Source of the DNA: Eubacterium sp. 1001713B170207_170306_E7
GTDB lineage: Bacteria; Bacillota; Clostridia; Eubacteriales; Eubacteriaceae
DNA length: 64,000 nt
Assembly (NCBI RefSeq): GCF_015547515.1
Contig: NZ_JADMVE010000003.1
Coordinates: forward strand, 434,001-498,000
Direction of reading: 5' to 3'
Of the stretch, positions 26,288-34,694 are shown in pieces; positions within the stretch are counted from its first letter, which is position 1, and every line of letters starts with the position of its first letter. Position numbers and translations under genes: made by a program. The notes below the pieces were generated by a model. The model was given only the letters and a program-made list of their open reading frames with translations. It was not told where the DNA came from and searched no databases.

Positions 26288-26320
26288 ACAGGATGACACC
26301 AACCGTGTGTCCTGTTTTTT
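26288..26320 (+). terminator. Intrinsic terminator
   Basis: ACAGGATGACAC pairs with GTGTGTCCTGT (one bulge), then seven T. Ends the preceding gene. Confidence 0.82.
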
Positions 26321-26425
26321 TATTTTTAAAGCTTATCCAGTTGTGAACCCTCTGGAGACTGTGATAAAATGTGACTATGAAAACAGGCTGCCCGGCCGCA
26401 GAAACAGGGTCATTGGGGACAAAGC

Positions 26426-27004
26426 ATGGACAAGTATGAAAAGAAAAAAGACAAAACGAAAAACAAGCTGAAAGCCGCTTTCTTTCAGGTAGCGGAGGAC
26501 AAGGATTTGCTGCATATCACGGTGAAGGAGGTCAGCGCAGCGGCAGAGGTCGGCAGGAGTACCTTTTACATGCACTACGAGAATATCGAGGACCTTATCC
26601 GTGAGATTGAGTCTGAAATACTGGAGGAGATTGAGGAAATCCTGCTCCATCCTCCCAAAATGGTGCCGCAGGCCAGTGTTGAAGGGCATCCAGAGTACGC
26701 CATCCCGTTTTACTACGAGATGAACCAGTTTCTGAATTTCCTGTATGATAACCGCAGGCGGATGCTTCCGTTCATCTATCCTCAGCAGGATGCCTTTTTT
26801 GTCAACAAGTTTAAGGACCTGGTAGGGAAAAAGCTGGTGGAATACGAGGAGGCCTCACCCCTTTACGATGATCACTCGCACATCACCTTTTTTATGAATA
26901 TCGGCATCACCGGAACCATGTTCCACTGGCTGATCCACCAGAACATGCCAAAGGAAGAGTTTTTGAAGATGGCGTTAAAAATTAATAAGCTCATCGGCCT
27001 GTAA
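26426..27004 (+). CDS. TetR/AcrR-family regulator, short type
   Basis: 192 aa. KLKAAFFQVAEDKDLLHITV, then VSAAAEVGRSTFYMHYENIEDL is a TetR-type HTH with the common 'STFY.HY' recognition helix. The C-terminal part resembles TetR_C_33/DhaS-like ligand domains. It is convergent with the UroD gene at 27.2 kb and may regulate it. Start ATG has only a weak ribosome site (GGGGAC). Confidence 0.85.
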   Translation: MDKYEKKKDKTKNKLKAAFFQVAEDKDLLHITVKEVSAAAEVGRSTFYMHYENIEDLIREIESEILEEIEEILLHPPKMVPQASVEGHPEYAIPFYYEMNQFLNFLYDNRRRMLPFIYPQQDAFFVNKFKDLVGKKLVEYEEASPLYDDHSHITFFMNIGITGTMFHWLIHQNMPKEEFLKMALKINKLIGL

Positions 27005-27005
27005 T

Positions 27006-27033
27006 AAAAAAAGCGGTCATCAGGGATGACCGC
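27006..27033 (-). terminator. Terminator for the minus-strand UroD operon
   Basis: Perfect GCGGTCATC / GATGACCGC stem with a three-base loop and a seven-A run on its left (seven T on the minus strand), 28 bases after the small gene. Confidence 0.82.
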
Positions 27034-27060
27034 CCGGCTTCGCTTATCAGAAAGCAAGTC

Positions 27061-27186
27061 CTAGAATTGCAGCGCTTCGAGCAGCATGGCGAGCAGCATT
27101 TCTCTCTGGGCAGGGTCCTCCTCCCAGGAGGGGTCATTTTTGAACACTTCAAAAATTTCGGCTACAGTGTAATCATCATTATTCAT
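27061..27186 (-). CDS. 41-aa conserved-looking small protein after UroD gene
   Basis: Frame of 41 codons with a perfect GGAGG seven bases before ATG, directly downstream of the UroD gene and directly before a terminator, so it is a genuine member of that operon. The product is acidic and helical: DDYTVAEIFEVFKND, then SWEEDPAQREMLLAMLLEAL. No family recognised. It may be an accessory of the methyltransferase. Confidence 0.7.
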   Translation of the reverse strand: MNNDDYTVAEIFEVFKNDPSWEEDPAQREMLLAMLLEALQF

Positions 27187-27201
27187 TTTTAGGCCTCCGT
27201 T

Positions 27202-28389
27202 CTATTTTTTGCCATAGCTATTGGCGAAATCATAAACAGCCAGAAGATTGTCAATGTTAACATCGTTGGCGGCGATCAGCGTCATGTTCGGCGAGAAGAT
27301 AAAGCCGCCGCCAGGCGCAAAGGTATCAAAGCTCTTTTTGACATAATCAAGACACTGCTGCTTGGTGCCGTGTTTCAGTAAATCCACAGAGATACCTGTG
27401 ACCAGGGTCTGGTAATCGCCGATGATTTTGTAAGCTTCAAAGGGATCATCCTGTTCCAGCATGATGATCATTGAGCCCTTGGGCAGCTGTCTGAAACGGT
27501 CCAGTGTATTCATGAAGGAGCCTTCACCCAGCAGGAAGAATTTGGCGCCGGCCTCCATATAAGGCTCGCAGTGCTTCTTAAAATCTTTGAAGAACAGCTC
27601 GTCGTACATTTTAGGTGAGAGGAAGCACTCACTGTGGTAGACGGTAGACCCGAAAGGCAGCGGATCGTCGCCAAAATCCCGTTTGATTTCAGCCACATCC
27701 GTTTTATAGCCAGCCGTGGTCCAGTCAATAATCGAATCGCAGGCAGCTTTTACCTTGTTTGGCATTCTGCGGAGGTCGATCAGGGAATTTTTCACACCGC
27801 GCAGACGGTCAAAGAGGAAGTTAAAGCCGGAATAAAAGCTGGGCGCCTTTGATGGCCACACAGACACAACGCCCTTTTCAGCGCCCTTCTGCCCAATGAG
27901 CATGTTGGTCATCGCAAAATTCTTAAATGCCGGCAGCGCTTTGCGCATGGCGGCAACAGCCTCGTCCCGCGGACCCTTGAACACCGGGCAGCGGTTTTTA
28001 ATGAAAAGATCATTGATGACATATTCCGGGTTTGAGATGAGTAAATCGTAATCTTCTTCAGAAATATAGTTTTCCAGTGCCTGGCCATGCGAAATACAGG
28101 TATCGTCATTGGCGAGGTAATAAACCGTTGAGTTCAGCGCTTCAAAAGTTCTGACAGCCAGAGGAATCCCGAGAGTCATGGCAAAATCAATGTTCAGGTC
28201 GTCCACGAATTTTGTGTAGGCCTCCGCTGCGGCTGCCGGATCGTCAATGACAGCGCGGTAGGTGGTACCGGCATAGGCAAAAGCCCAGGTGGTTGCCAGA
28301 ATGGCGGTGGGGACTTTTTCAGGCTCCCTGAAATTGGTCGTATCAATCATGCTTTGCAGACGTTTGGCTTGAATACTTGTCGTGTCCAT
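27202..28389 (-). CDS. UroD-fold methyltransferase-like protein
   Basis: 395 aa from the ATG at 28389, six bases after AAGGGGTG. The UroD/MtaA barrel is visible: DDLNIDFAMTLGIPLAVRT, PLPFGSTVYHSECFLSPKMY, then AKFFLLGEGSFMNTLDRF and the C-terminal APGGGFIFSPNMTLIAANDV. Zinc-binding candidates are H, C and E residues in SECFLSP and the GGGF region. It is a different subfamily from the 21.7 kb protein. Regulation may involve the 16-bp inverted repeat 75 bases upstream. Confidence 0.82.
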   Translation of the reverse strand: MDTTSIQAKRLQSMIDTTNFREPEKVPTAILATTWAFAYAGTTYRAVIDDPAAAAEAYTKFVDDLNIDFAMTLGIPLAVRTFEALNSTVYYLANDDTCISHGQALENYISEEDYDLLISNPEYVINDLFIKNRCPVFKGPRDEAVAAMRKALPAFKNFAMTNMLIGQKGAEKGVVSVWPSKAPSFYSGFNFLFDRLRGVKNSLIDLRRMPNKVKAACDSIIDWTTAGYKTDVAEIKRDFGDDPLPFGSTVYHSECFLSPKMYDELFFKDFKKHCEPYMEAGAKFFLLGEGSFMNTLDRFRQLPKGSMIIMLEQDDPFEAYKIIGDYQTLVTGISVDLLKHGTKQQCLDYVKKSFDTFAPGGGFIFSPNMTLIAANDVNIDNLLAVYDFANSYGKK

Positions 28390-28463
28390 ATTTACACCCC
28401 TTTTCATATTTTGTTAATGTTTTATTTTTTACGATTATATCAGCTTTCTGCTGGCTTTGAAAT

Positions 28464-28512
28464 GACAAATCAGCACAGAATGTCCAAGATAGACACTCTG
28501 TGCTGATTTGTC
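28464..28512. promoter_or_regulatory. Long inverted repeat upstream of UroD gene
   Basis: GACAAATCAGCACAGA (28464-28479) is perfectly inverted at 28497-28512. The 17-base centre has a further TGTC/GACA pair. No T-run on either side, so an operator or RNA structure is likelier than a terminator. Confidence 0.7.
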
Positions 28513-28550
28513 CGGATTTTACCGGAGAAAAAGGGAAAAAGGGTATAAGA

Positions 28551-28587
28551 AAGGCCTGGATGTCACAGAAGAGGACATCCAGGCCTT
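28551..28587. terminator. Hairpin after molbindin gene
   Basis: AAGGCCTGGATGTC (28551-28564) is inverted at 28574-28587. It follows the molbindin stop on the minus strand; the T-rich tail is broken, so efficiency is uncertain. Confidence 0.6.
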
Positions 28588-28595
28588 ATATTTTA

Positions 28596-28808
28596 TCAGT
28601 CGTCAATACCAATCATGACAGAGGTTGCCTTGATCACCGCGTAAGCGTCAGAGCCGACAGTGAGGCCAAGCTCTTTGATGGCAGCCATGGAGATAGTGGA
28701 GGAAATCTGGTTTCCACCGCCGATATCTAAAACAACAATGCCGTTAACCGCGCCCTCCTTGATGGAGACGACCTTGCCGGCCAGCTGGTTGCGTGCGCTT
28801 AATTTCAT
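28596..28808 (-). CDS. mop: Molbindin (Mop/TOBE-domain molybdate-binding protein)
   Basis: 70 aa, the exact size of a single TOBE/Mop domain: MKLSARNQLAGKVVSIKEGA, then VVLDIGGGNQISSTIS and the end AYAVIKATSVMIGID. Members bind molybdate or tungstate and store or buffer it for formate dehydrogenase and similar enzymes of acetogens. Start after AAGAAGGCG. It stands as its own unit upstream of the UroD gene. Confidence 0.93.
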   Translation of the reverse strand: MKLSARNQLAGKVVSIKEGAVNGIVVLDIGGGNQISSTISMAAIKELGLTVGSDAYAVIKATSVMIGIDD

Positions 28809-29132
28809 AAGAAACGCCTTCTTTCTATGGTTTATTTTGTCCTTATCATAATGAATACAGCTTAAGAAGAGCTTTATTGGTTTTTGAGCCCATTATCGAT
28901 CAGTGTGGTGTATGTTTACGATCTTAATACGGGTCCTATGAATCAATTCATAAAAAGTTTTGAGAAAATAAAAACAGGCGGTTATAAGGCTGTTATTCCG
29001 GGGAAGTCTTGGATTTATATACGAAGCCAGAAGGTCGGCTCAGCGATCGAGTACGGTCGGCTTTCTGGCTATATTTTATGACACATATTTATTTAGTCCG
29101 GATAAGATTTGACAGAAGAAGTAAGGGGCTTT
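28809..29132. other. Intergenic region with a weak hairpin
   Basis: No convincing gene. AGCCAGAA (near 29027) is inverted in TTCTGGCT near 29068 and lies after the GntR stop on the minus strand. A plus-strand frame at 28884 lacks any ribosome site. The rest presumably holds the molbindin promoter, which I cannot place. Confidence 0.5.
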
Positions 29133-29876
29133 TTAATTATGCAGTGATGTCCGGTTGATCATATCCAGCAAAACCTGGCGGCCTGCTTCGAAATCCTTAT
29201 CACGAATAGAATAATATAGTTTCCAATGGTCCTCTGTACTGAAAATAGCATCGCCAGGCTTTAGGTTTTTTATCCTTTCGTGTCCAATTGTCAGCATGTG
29301 TTCACGAATTGCTTCCTTGGCAACTGAGAAAGAGTAGCTCAATAAATCGTTATGTGACATGGCACTGATCTGTGAGTGAAGATCAATATCACTGTCGTTA
29401 AATTTTTGAAACAGAACACTACGGTTTTTAGAGCTCTCGGAGGTGTTAATGTATGCGGTGATATCCCGCTCAAAGGTTTCACAGCACTCTTTTAATAAAT
29501 TCAGATCTTCTTCTGTGGCACGAAGAACCGCTAATCGCAGACATTCCACTTCAATAATTGAACGAAATTCAGCCACATCCTTTAGCAAATCAGCCGTCAT
29601 GTATAGTTCGGAAATAGTTTGCATATGTTTGTCAAAATCAAAAGAACAAACATAAGAGCCATCACCCACCCGAGTCTCCAAGATCCCCAGCGTGTTTAAT
29701 TTTTGCAGTGCCATGCGTACGGTAAAGCGATTGACGCCGAATAATTCGGCTAGATCCCCTTCGGATGGAATCTTTTCATCTTCCAACCAAACACCTCTTA
29801 AAATAAGAGATTTTATTTCTTCGCACACCAAATCGGGTGCCGACATTTTTCTGATTTTTAAATCCTTTTTGTCCAT
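29133..29876 (-). CDS. GntR-family (FadR/FCD) transcriptional regulator
   Basis: 247 aa from ATG 29876, six bases after GAGG. The N-terminal winged helix is DLVCEEIKSLILRGVWLEDE, then IPSEGDLAELFGVNRFTVRMAL. The C-terminal all-helical FCD domain contains EFRSIIEVECLRLAV and the usual metal/ligand histidines (DLHSQIS, DHWKLYYSI). FCD regulators commonly sense organic acids. It is divergent from the 30.1-38.3 kb operon and most likely controls it. Confidence 0.92.
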   Translation of the reverse strand: MDKKDLKIRKMSAPDLVCEEIKSLILRGVWLEDEKIPSEGDLAELFGVNRFTVRMALQKLNTLGILETRVGDGSYVCSFDFDKHMQTISELYMTADLLKDVAEFRSIIEVECLRLAVLRATEEDLNLLKECCETFERDITAYINTSESSKNRSVLFQKFNDSDIDLHSQISAMSHNDLLSYSFSVAKEAIREHMLTIGHERIKNLKPGDAIFSTEDHWKLYYSIRDKDFEAGRQVLLDMINRTSLHN

Positions 29877-30021
29877 GCAGTGCCTCAATTCTCCAATTAT
29901 TATTAATATAATACACTTAATCTATTTTATACGTCAAGGACAAAAAATATATCGATACGAGTAAATTGAAAACAATGAATATCAATTGATTTTCAATAAA
30001 TTTTCAGCTTTCAAAAAAATG

Positions 30022-30087
30022 TTGACAAATAGAATCGAAGACGTTATCATGTACACATAGTGAACAGGTGATCTAATGATTTGATCA
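30022..30087 (+). promoter_or_regulatory. Promoter and candidate GntR operator of the 30-38 kb operon
   Basis: TTGACA (30022) and TATCAT (30045) have 17-base spacing. TGATC (30069) and GATCA (30083) form a dyad just downstream of the start point, a normal place for a FadR-type repressor. Confidence 0.7.
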
Positions 30088-30120
30088 ATTTGCGATAAAG
30101 CTTGAAGAAAGGAGATATTA

Positions 30121-30399
30121 ATGGCCAATGTACTGGAAATGCTAATGCTGATTTGTTTTGGGGCTTCCTGGCCAATTAATCTAAAAAAGGCTCTACAAAC
30201 TGGCACGGCACAGGGAACGAGCTTGATTTTTCTGTGCTTGATTGAATTTGGTTATGTGTGTGGTATCGGAGCGAAAATCTTGCACGATAATATGAACTAC
30301 GTTCTGTTTTTTTACATTCTGAACCTTGTTGTAGTTGCTGCAAATATTATTGTTTATTTTATCAACAGGCAGAAAGACAAGAAAAATGGTATAACTTAA
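30121..30399 (+). CDS. PQ-loop/SemiSWEET-like small transporter
   Basis: 92 aa with three membrane helices. FGASWPINLKKALQTGTAQG has the helix-Pro-x-(N/Q) and TGTA.G pattern of PQ-loop/SWEET half-transporters, which work as dimers. RBS is AAAGGAG. As first gene of the operon it could bring in the operon's substrate or export a product. Confidence 0.8.
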   Translation: MANVLEMLMLICFGASWPINLKKALQTGTAQGTSLIFLCLIEFGYVCGIGAKILHDNMNYVLFFYILNLVVVAANIIVYFINRQKDKKNGIT

Positions 30400-30421
30400 T
30401 AATTTTAAAGGAGTCGTAAAG

Positions 30422-31369
30422 ATGACATTAATTAAAAAGTTTATGGAAGATGTAGAGGCGAATGGGTTCTTTATCATTGGGGCTCAGGTTCGGAAGGACG
30501 GTGAAGTGGTGGATGAGTGGACACGATTCCCCGCAAAACCGAGATTTGAAACTTATTCGGTAGCTAAGACGTATGTAGGTGTTGCTGCCGGAATTGCCCT
30601 TGAGGAAGGCTTGATTACGCTCGATGAACGCGTTGCGGACAGTTTTCCTGAATCCAATTTCGACATCACGAATGAAAACGCCCTCAGCATTACGGTCAGG
30701 GACTTGCTGACAATGACCTCGGGTCTCAGTGAGACAATGATTTGGCGCGATGGTTATGAAAGAAAACACGAACAGGATTGGGTTCGCTTTTTCTATACTA
30801 AAGGTAAATTTGACAAAAAACCTGGAACGACATTTTTATACAATAACGTTAATCCTTATATTTTAGGCTGCTTAATAGAGAAAAAATGTGGTCAGAATTT
30901 ACGTGAATATCTGAGGTACCGTTTATTTGAACCCATTGGTATCAACAATGTTGAATGGACGAGCTGCCCGAAGGGGCATACGATTGCTGCCAATGCGTTA
31001 CAGATCAGTATTGATGAAATGGGTCAATTTGGACAACTTTTGGCGAATGGCGGCGAATACAATGGAAAACGAATTGTGGCTGAAAAATATGTCAAGGAAA
31101 TGATGACACCGTTTGGTTTGGAAACCGGTGAGTTTATTCCTTCAGATCCACCAGTTGGAGCCGGCTACGGTTACCAAATGTGGATAGACAGTGTAAACGA
31201 TGCTGCTTACATGTGGGGGATTTTCGGACAGTACTGTGTTGTATTGCCGAAAAAAAATGCGGTCGTTTCTGTTATTTCGCTGGAAAAAACAGATGGCGGG
31301 TCTAACGGTGCTTATGAAACATCTCCACTTCGTAAAGTTATTTGGGATAACTTGGTTTCACAGATTTAA
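30422..31369 (+). CDS. Serine hydrolase of the class C beta-lactamase family
   Basis: 315 aa, no signal peptide. SVAK at residues 46-49 gives the catalytic serine and lysine, Y140-N-N142 the tyrosine motif. The sequence LLTMTSGL after the first motif is typical for esterase/DD-peptidase relatives. As it is cytoplasmic, an amidase or esterase acting on an imported conjugate is likelier than peptidoglycan hydrolysis. It is the second gene in the GntR-controlled operon. Confidence 0.88.
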   Translation: MTLIKKFMEDVEANGFFIIGAQVRKDGEVVDEWTRFPAKPRFETYSVAKTYVGVAAGIALEEGLITLDERVADSFPESNFDITNENALSITVRDLLTMTSGLSETMIWRDGYERKHEQDWVRFFYTKGKFDKKPGTTFLYNNVNPYILGCLIEKKCGQNLREYLRYRLFEPIGINNVEWTSCPKGHTIAANALQISIDEMGQFGQLLANGGEYNGKRIVAEKYVKEMMTPFGLETGEFIPSDPPVGAGYGYQMWIDSVNDAAYMWGIFGQYCVVLPKKNAVVSVISLEKTDGGSNGAYETSPLRKVIWDNLVSQI

Positions 31370-31394
31370 GCATGTCCTGCATGATATAAAAAGA

Positions 31395-31421
31395 GATAAA
31401 CATTTCAGGAAAATGTTTATC
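31395..31421. promoter_or_regulatory. Intercistronic hairpin
   Basis: GATAAACATTT (31395-31405) is perfectly inverted at 31411-31421 with a five-base loop and no T-run. Probably an mRNA processing or stability element between the hydrolase and deacetylase genes. Confidence 0.6.
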
Positions 31422-31485
31422 AAAATTAAGTAACGATTTTAAATTGTGAGATTTAAAATATAAAATTTAAAGGAGGTATTTTATA

Positions 31486-32433
31486 ATGAGTACCAAAAAA
31501 GACATTAAGGTATGTATTAATCCACATTTTGACGCAGTATCTTTGTGGATCGGTTCGTTTGGTGGTGAAGATTCGCCTTGCGATATTTCCAGAGGTGTAC
31601 ATGGTGCAAAACGCGGTGTTCCACGTTTATTAGATTTATTTAATCGGTTTAATATTCCTGTAACCTGGGGTGTAACAGGACATTCAATGGAAAGTTTCCC
31701 AAAAGCAGCTGAAATGATTTGCGATGCTGTTGCAACGCGGGGGCATGAAATTGGAATTCACGGTTATTGCCATGAAAACCCCATCGCCATGACACGTCAG
31801 CAGGAAGCAGATGTTCTTGACAGAACAATCAGTACGGTTGAAAAAATCTCAGGAAAAAAACCACAGGGCTATATGGCACCATGGTGGGAATTAAGTCCGA
31901 ATACGGTTGAATTATTGTTTGAACGCGGTATTAATTATGACTCCAGTTTAATGGAAGACGACTATCATCCATACTACTGCCGTGTTGGCGATAGCTGGAC
32001 AAAGATCAATTACAATGGTGACGCTGCAGATTGGATGAAGCCCTGGCAGCCAGGTAAGGCCGTTGATTTGGTAGAAATTCCTGCGAGCTGGCATCTGGAT
32101 GATGCGCCTCCGTTCCTTTTTGTTAAGGCTTCTGCGAACAGCGCAGGTTGGCTGACAGGCCGTCAGCTTGGTGAAATCTGGCAAGATCAGTTTGACTGGG
32201 TCTACCGCCATCACGACTATGCGGTTATTCCAATTTGCTGCCATCCTGACGCATGCGGTATCAACCCACATGGCCTGATGATGCTTGAACGTCTGATCGC
32301 CCATATGCAAAATCATGAAGGCGTTTCGTTCGTTACGATGCAGGAGGTCGCGGACGACTATCGTAAGAGAGCACCTTTTGGCTCAAAGATTGAAGTTGGT
32401 CCGGAAAGCGGATTACATGAAGCTTGCTATTAA
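31486..32433 (+). CDS. NodB-fold polysaccharide deacetylase-like amidohydrolase
   Basis: 315 aa. FDAVSLWIGSF opens the barrel, RLLDLFNRFNIPVTWGVTGH and GHEIGIHGYCHENP supply the metal histidines, and APWWELSP and CCHPDACG follow. These features place it with cytosolic NodB proteins such as PuuE/HP0310-type peptidoglycan or cyclic-imide deacetylases rather than secreted chitin deacetylases; there is no signal peptide. It would hydrolyse an amide with a bound metal. RBS is AAAGGAGG. Confidence 0.85.
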   Translation: MSTKKDIKVCINPHFDAVSLWIGSFGGEDSPCDISRGVHGAKRGVPRLLDLFNRFNIPVTWGVTGHSMESFPKAAEMICDAVATRGHEIGIHGYCHENPIAMTRQQEADVLDRTISTVEKISGKKPQGYMAPWWELSPNTVELLFERGINYDSSLMEDDYHPYYCRVGDSWTKINYNGDAADWMKPWQPGKAVDLVEIPASWHLDDAPPFLFVKASANSAGWLTGRQLGEIWQDQFDWVYRHHDYAVIPICCHPDACGINPHGLMMLERLIAHMQNHEGVSFVTMQEVADDYRKRAPFGSKIEVGPESGLHEACY

Positions 32434-32489
32434 AAAGCAGGAATATTGATATCCATACGATTATAATTTAGATTAATATAGACAATTGC

Positions 32490-32527
32490 AACGCTCCCGT
32501 CAGTGTTATTGCACTGTCGGAAGCGTT
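32490..32527. terminator. Intercistronic hairpin, weak terminator
   Basis: AACGCT/AGCGTT, CCG/CGG and CAGTG/CACTG stack into a near-continuous stem. Only TTTG follows, so partial attenuation before the CobW part of the operon is possible. Confidence 0.55.
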
Positions 32528-32544
32528 TGTTAAGGAGGAAAACT

Positions 32545-32862
32545 ATGTGTGCAGCTTGTGGGGTTTTAAATGGAGGAGCCGACTGGCTTGAACGTGCGGG
32601 GAATCCTGAAGGTATCGGTTCAGAGGAAGGAGCTACAACGCGAAAAGCAGAGCGGCAAAAACTTATTGGGATGATCAATATCCTGTTAAAGCCCAGTCGG
32701 GCAAAACTCTGTGACTTCGATACAAAGCTGGTAATCAAAGGACCGACTGGACAAACTAAAATTGCCGATGATCTGGCACACGTTTGGGTTATGGCGGATA
32801 TGATCGGATTGCGCCAGGTTGATCCGCTTGATGAAGAATACCTGGAAGCCATTGGATTTTAG
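32545..32862 (+). CDS. 105-aa CxxC protein of unknown function
   Basis: ATG 32545 follows AAGGAGG. The protein starts MCAACGVLNGGADWLERAGN, giving a CxxC pair at residues 2 and 5. The rest is soluble, with RKAERQKLIGMINILLKPS and IADDLAHVWVMADMIGLRQVDPLDEEYLE. It ends 17 bases before cobW, suggesting it is the client or partner of that metallochaperone. I do not recognise the family. Confidence 0.75.
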   Translation: MCAACGVLNGGADWLERAGNPEGIGSEEGATTRKAERQKLIGMINILLKPSRAKLCDFDTKLVIKGPTGQTKIADDLAHVWVMADMIGLRQVDPLDEEYLEAIGF

Positions 32863-32879
32863 ACAGAAGGGGTAGAAAA

Positions 32880-33953
32880 ATGACAGAAAGAATACCGGTA
32901 ACGGTTCTGACAGGATTTCTGGGAAGTGGAAAAACCACATTATTACAGCGATTACTCGAATGTGAAGGAGGTGACGGCGTTGCCGTCATCATGAACGAAC
33001 TTGGGGAAATTGCGCTGGATAATCTCTTTGTACAAAAAGTTACAGAGAGCATGGTTGTTCTGAAAAACGGCTGCGTATGCTGTACAATGCGTCAGGATCT
33101 TCAGACAGGACTGCGGGAGCTTATAGATAACAGAGACATGGGAAAGGTGAAGCCCTTTAACCGGATAGTTGTGGAAACGACAGGATTGGCGGACCCTACT
33201 CCTATTGCGATGACACTGGATGCGGATCCGCTGTTACGCCGTCATACCCGGCTGGCAAATATTATTACGACGATTGATGCAATATTTGGCGCAGAGCAGC
33301 TTAAAACCCATGAAGAAAGTTTACGGCAGGCAGGTATTGCAGACCGACTTGTATTAACGAAAACAGACATTGCTACGCCTGAGCAGGCCAGACGAACAAA
33401 GGAAATGATTCACAGGGTTAATCCAACAGCGATGATTTTGGATTCTAACAGTGATGAATCGCTCTGGACGCAGCTTTTTGATATTGACCCGTTCGATCCA
33501 TTGACTAAGTCCGATGAAGTGCAGCATTGGCTGTCACAGATAGCAGAAATTGATGAAAAAGATGAACCTGCCCACCAGCATCACAGCGAAGGCGGGGAAG
33601 GGGAAGTGCATCATTATCACGGCAGCCATCATCATCACGATGAAAACGATATTCAAACCTTTTCTTTCAGAACAGAAGAGCCACTGAACTGGACCGCTTT
33701 TGGCATTTGGCTCTCAGCTTTGCTTCATCGGCATGGCAGCAAAATATTACGTATTAAAGGGCTTCTGAACGTTCCCGGAGCGTTGGGCCCCGTCGTCATC
33801 AACACAGTGCAAAGCCATATCACACCACCAATGCATCTGGATGGATGGCCTGATGAAGATCATTCTTCACGTCTGGTCTTTATTGTACAAGGTATTAAAC
33901 CGGAAGTCGTCAGAAAATCACTGAATCATTTTTTGGCAGTTCTGGATCAATAG
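32880..33953 (+). CDS. CobW/COG0523-family GTP-dependent metallochaperone
   Basis: 357 aa. The Walker A loop GFLGSGKTT is at residues 12-20, the metal-binding CVCC at 65-68, a GTPase DxxG-like segment ETTGLADP follows, and a histidine-rich stretch (about 231-252) precedes the CobW C-terminal domain. Such GTPases hand zinc, cobalt, nickel or iron to client enzymes. In this operon the clients could be the LarA racemase (nickel), the NodB protein or the 105-aa CxxC protein. Confidence 0.92.
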   Translation: MTERIPVTVLTGFLGSGKTTLLQRLLECEGGDGVAVIMNELGEIALDNLFVQKVTESMVVLKNGCVCCTMRQDLQTGLRELIDNRDMGKVKPFNRIVVETTGLADPTPIAMTLDADPLLRRHTRLANIITTIDAIFGAEQLKTHEESLRQAGIADRLVLTKTDIATPEQARRTKEMIHRVNPTAMILDSNSDESLWTQLFDIDPFDPLTKSDEVQHWLSQIAEIDEKDEPAHQHHSEGGEGEVHHYHGSHHHHDENDIQTFSFRTEEPLNWTAFGIWLSALLHRHGSKILRIKGLLNVPGALGPVVINTVQSHITPPMHLDGWPDEDHSSRLVFIVQGIKPEVVRKSLNHFLAVLDQ

Positions 33954-33995
33954 TTTTCTTTTACAAGATGTATAGCTGGTTTATTAGTGATAAAA

Positions 33996-34061
33996 AACGT
34001 TATAAACAAGCTGAAAAGTTGTATCAATTAAAAACTGTTTTTTAAAGCGTTTTATAACGTT
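33996..34061. repeat. Inverted repeat between cobW and DUF1097 genes
   Basis: AACGTTATAAA (33996-34006) is perfectly inverted at 34051-34061 across 44 bases. It could bring a protein dimer pair together or fold in RNA. Confidence 0.55.
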
Positions 34062-34121
34062 CACATAAGAGCCGCTAAAAATTGAAGAGAGATATTATTT
34101 ATAATTTTGAGAGGTGATATT

Positions 34122-34658
34122 ATGACTATGGGTGAAAAATTAAGGAGACATACGCCGATCGCTTTATTTGTTGGCATACAGGCTTGTGTGATTCAAATAA
34201 TCGACAACTGCTTACATGGTGTTTTACCGCCAGCAGTCAATGTTGGCTTTTCGTGTATTTCATTTTTGGGCTGGGCCACTTACTTTATGGCTGGCTGTAC
34301 GATCAAAGACGGCATCCGCTGTTTTGCCGGATTTATCGTTGGTATTATTGCATCAATTGTGATCATGAAATTAGGCGGTGCCTTCGGTATTTTGGGAACT
34401 TTTGCGACCCCTGCCGCTATTTTGATTATTGCCTGGCTGCTGTTCTACCTTGAGCTCGCGCCCTTTCCCTTTAACTTTGTTCCTGCTGTTTATATCTCTG
34501 CAGGCGCCTACTTTGCGACAATGTCGTACGTGCCGAATGCGACAATGAGCGGTATGTTTATGACGGAGATGGTATACTTGACACTCGGCCTGGTTTTCGG
34601 TTGGATGACAATTGCTTTCAGAACATGGTTCGAAACGAAACGCGACAATCAAAAGTAA
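34122..34658 (+). CDS. DUF1097 membrane protein
   Basis: 178 aa from ATG 34122 after GAGAGGTG. Five to six hydrophobic segments including FVGIQACVIQIIDNCLHG, CTIKDGIRCFAGFIVGI and GTFATPAAILIIAWLLFY. It resembles DUF1097 inner-membrane proteins of unknown role that often sit in catabolic operons. It probably transports the operon's substrate. Confidence 0.75.
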   Translation: MTMGEKLRRHTPIALFVGIQACVIQIIDNCLHGVLPPAVNVGFSCISFLGWATYFMAGCTIKDGIRCFAGFIVGIIASIVIMKLGGAFGILGTFATPAAILIIAWLLFYLELAPFPFNFVPAVYISAGAYFATMSYVPNATMSGMFMTEMVYLTLGLVFGWMTIAFRTWFETKRDNQK

Positions 34659-34694
34659 AAAGTGAGTAAGTAAATTTTTTGACAGGAGAAAAAT

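Noticed and set aside
28884-29081. 65-codon plus-strand frame in the molbindin/GntR gap
   Set aside because: Starts at TTG without a ribosome site and crosses a hairpin; no protein-like pattern.
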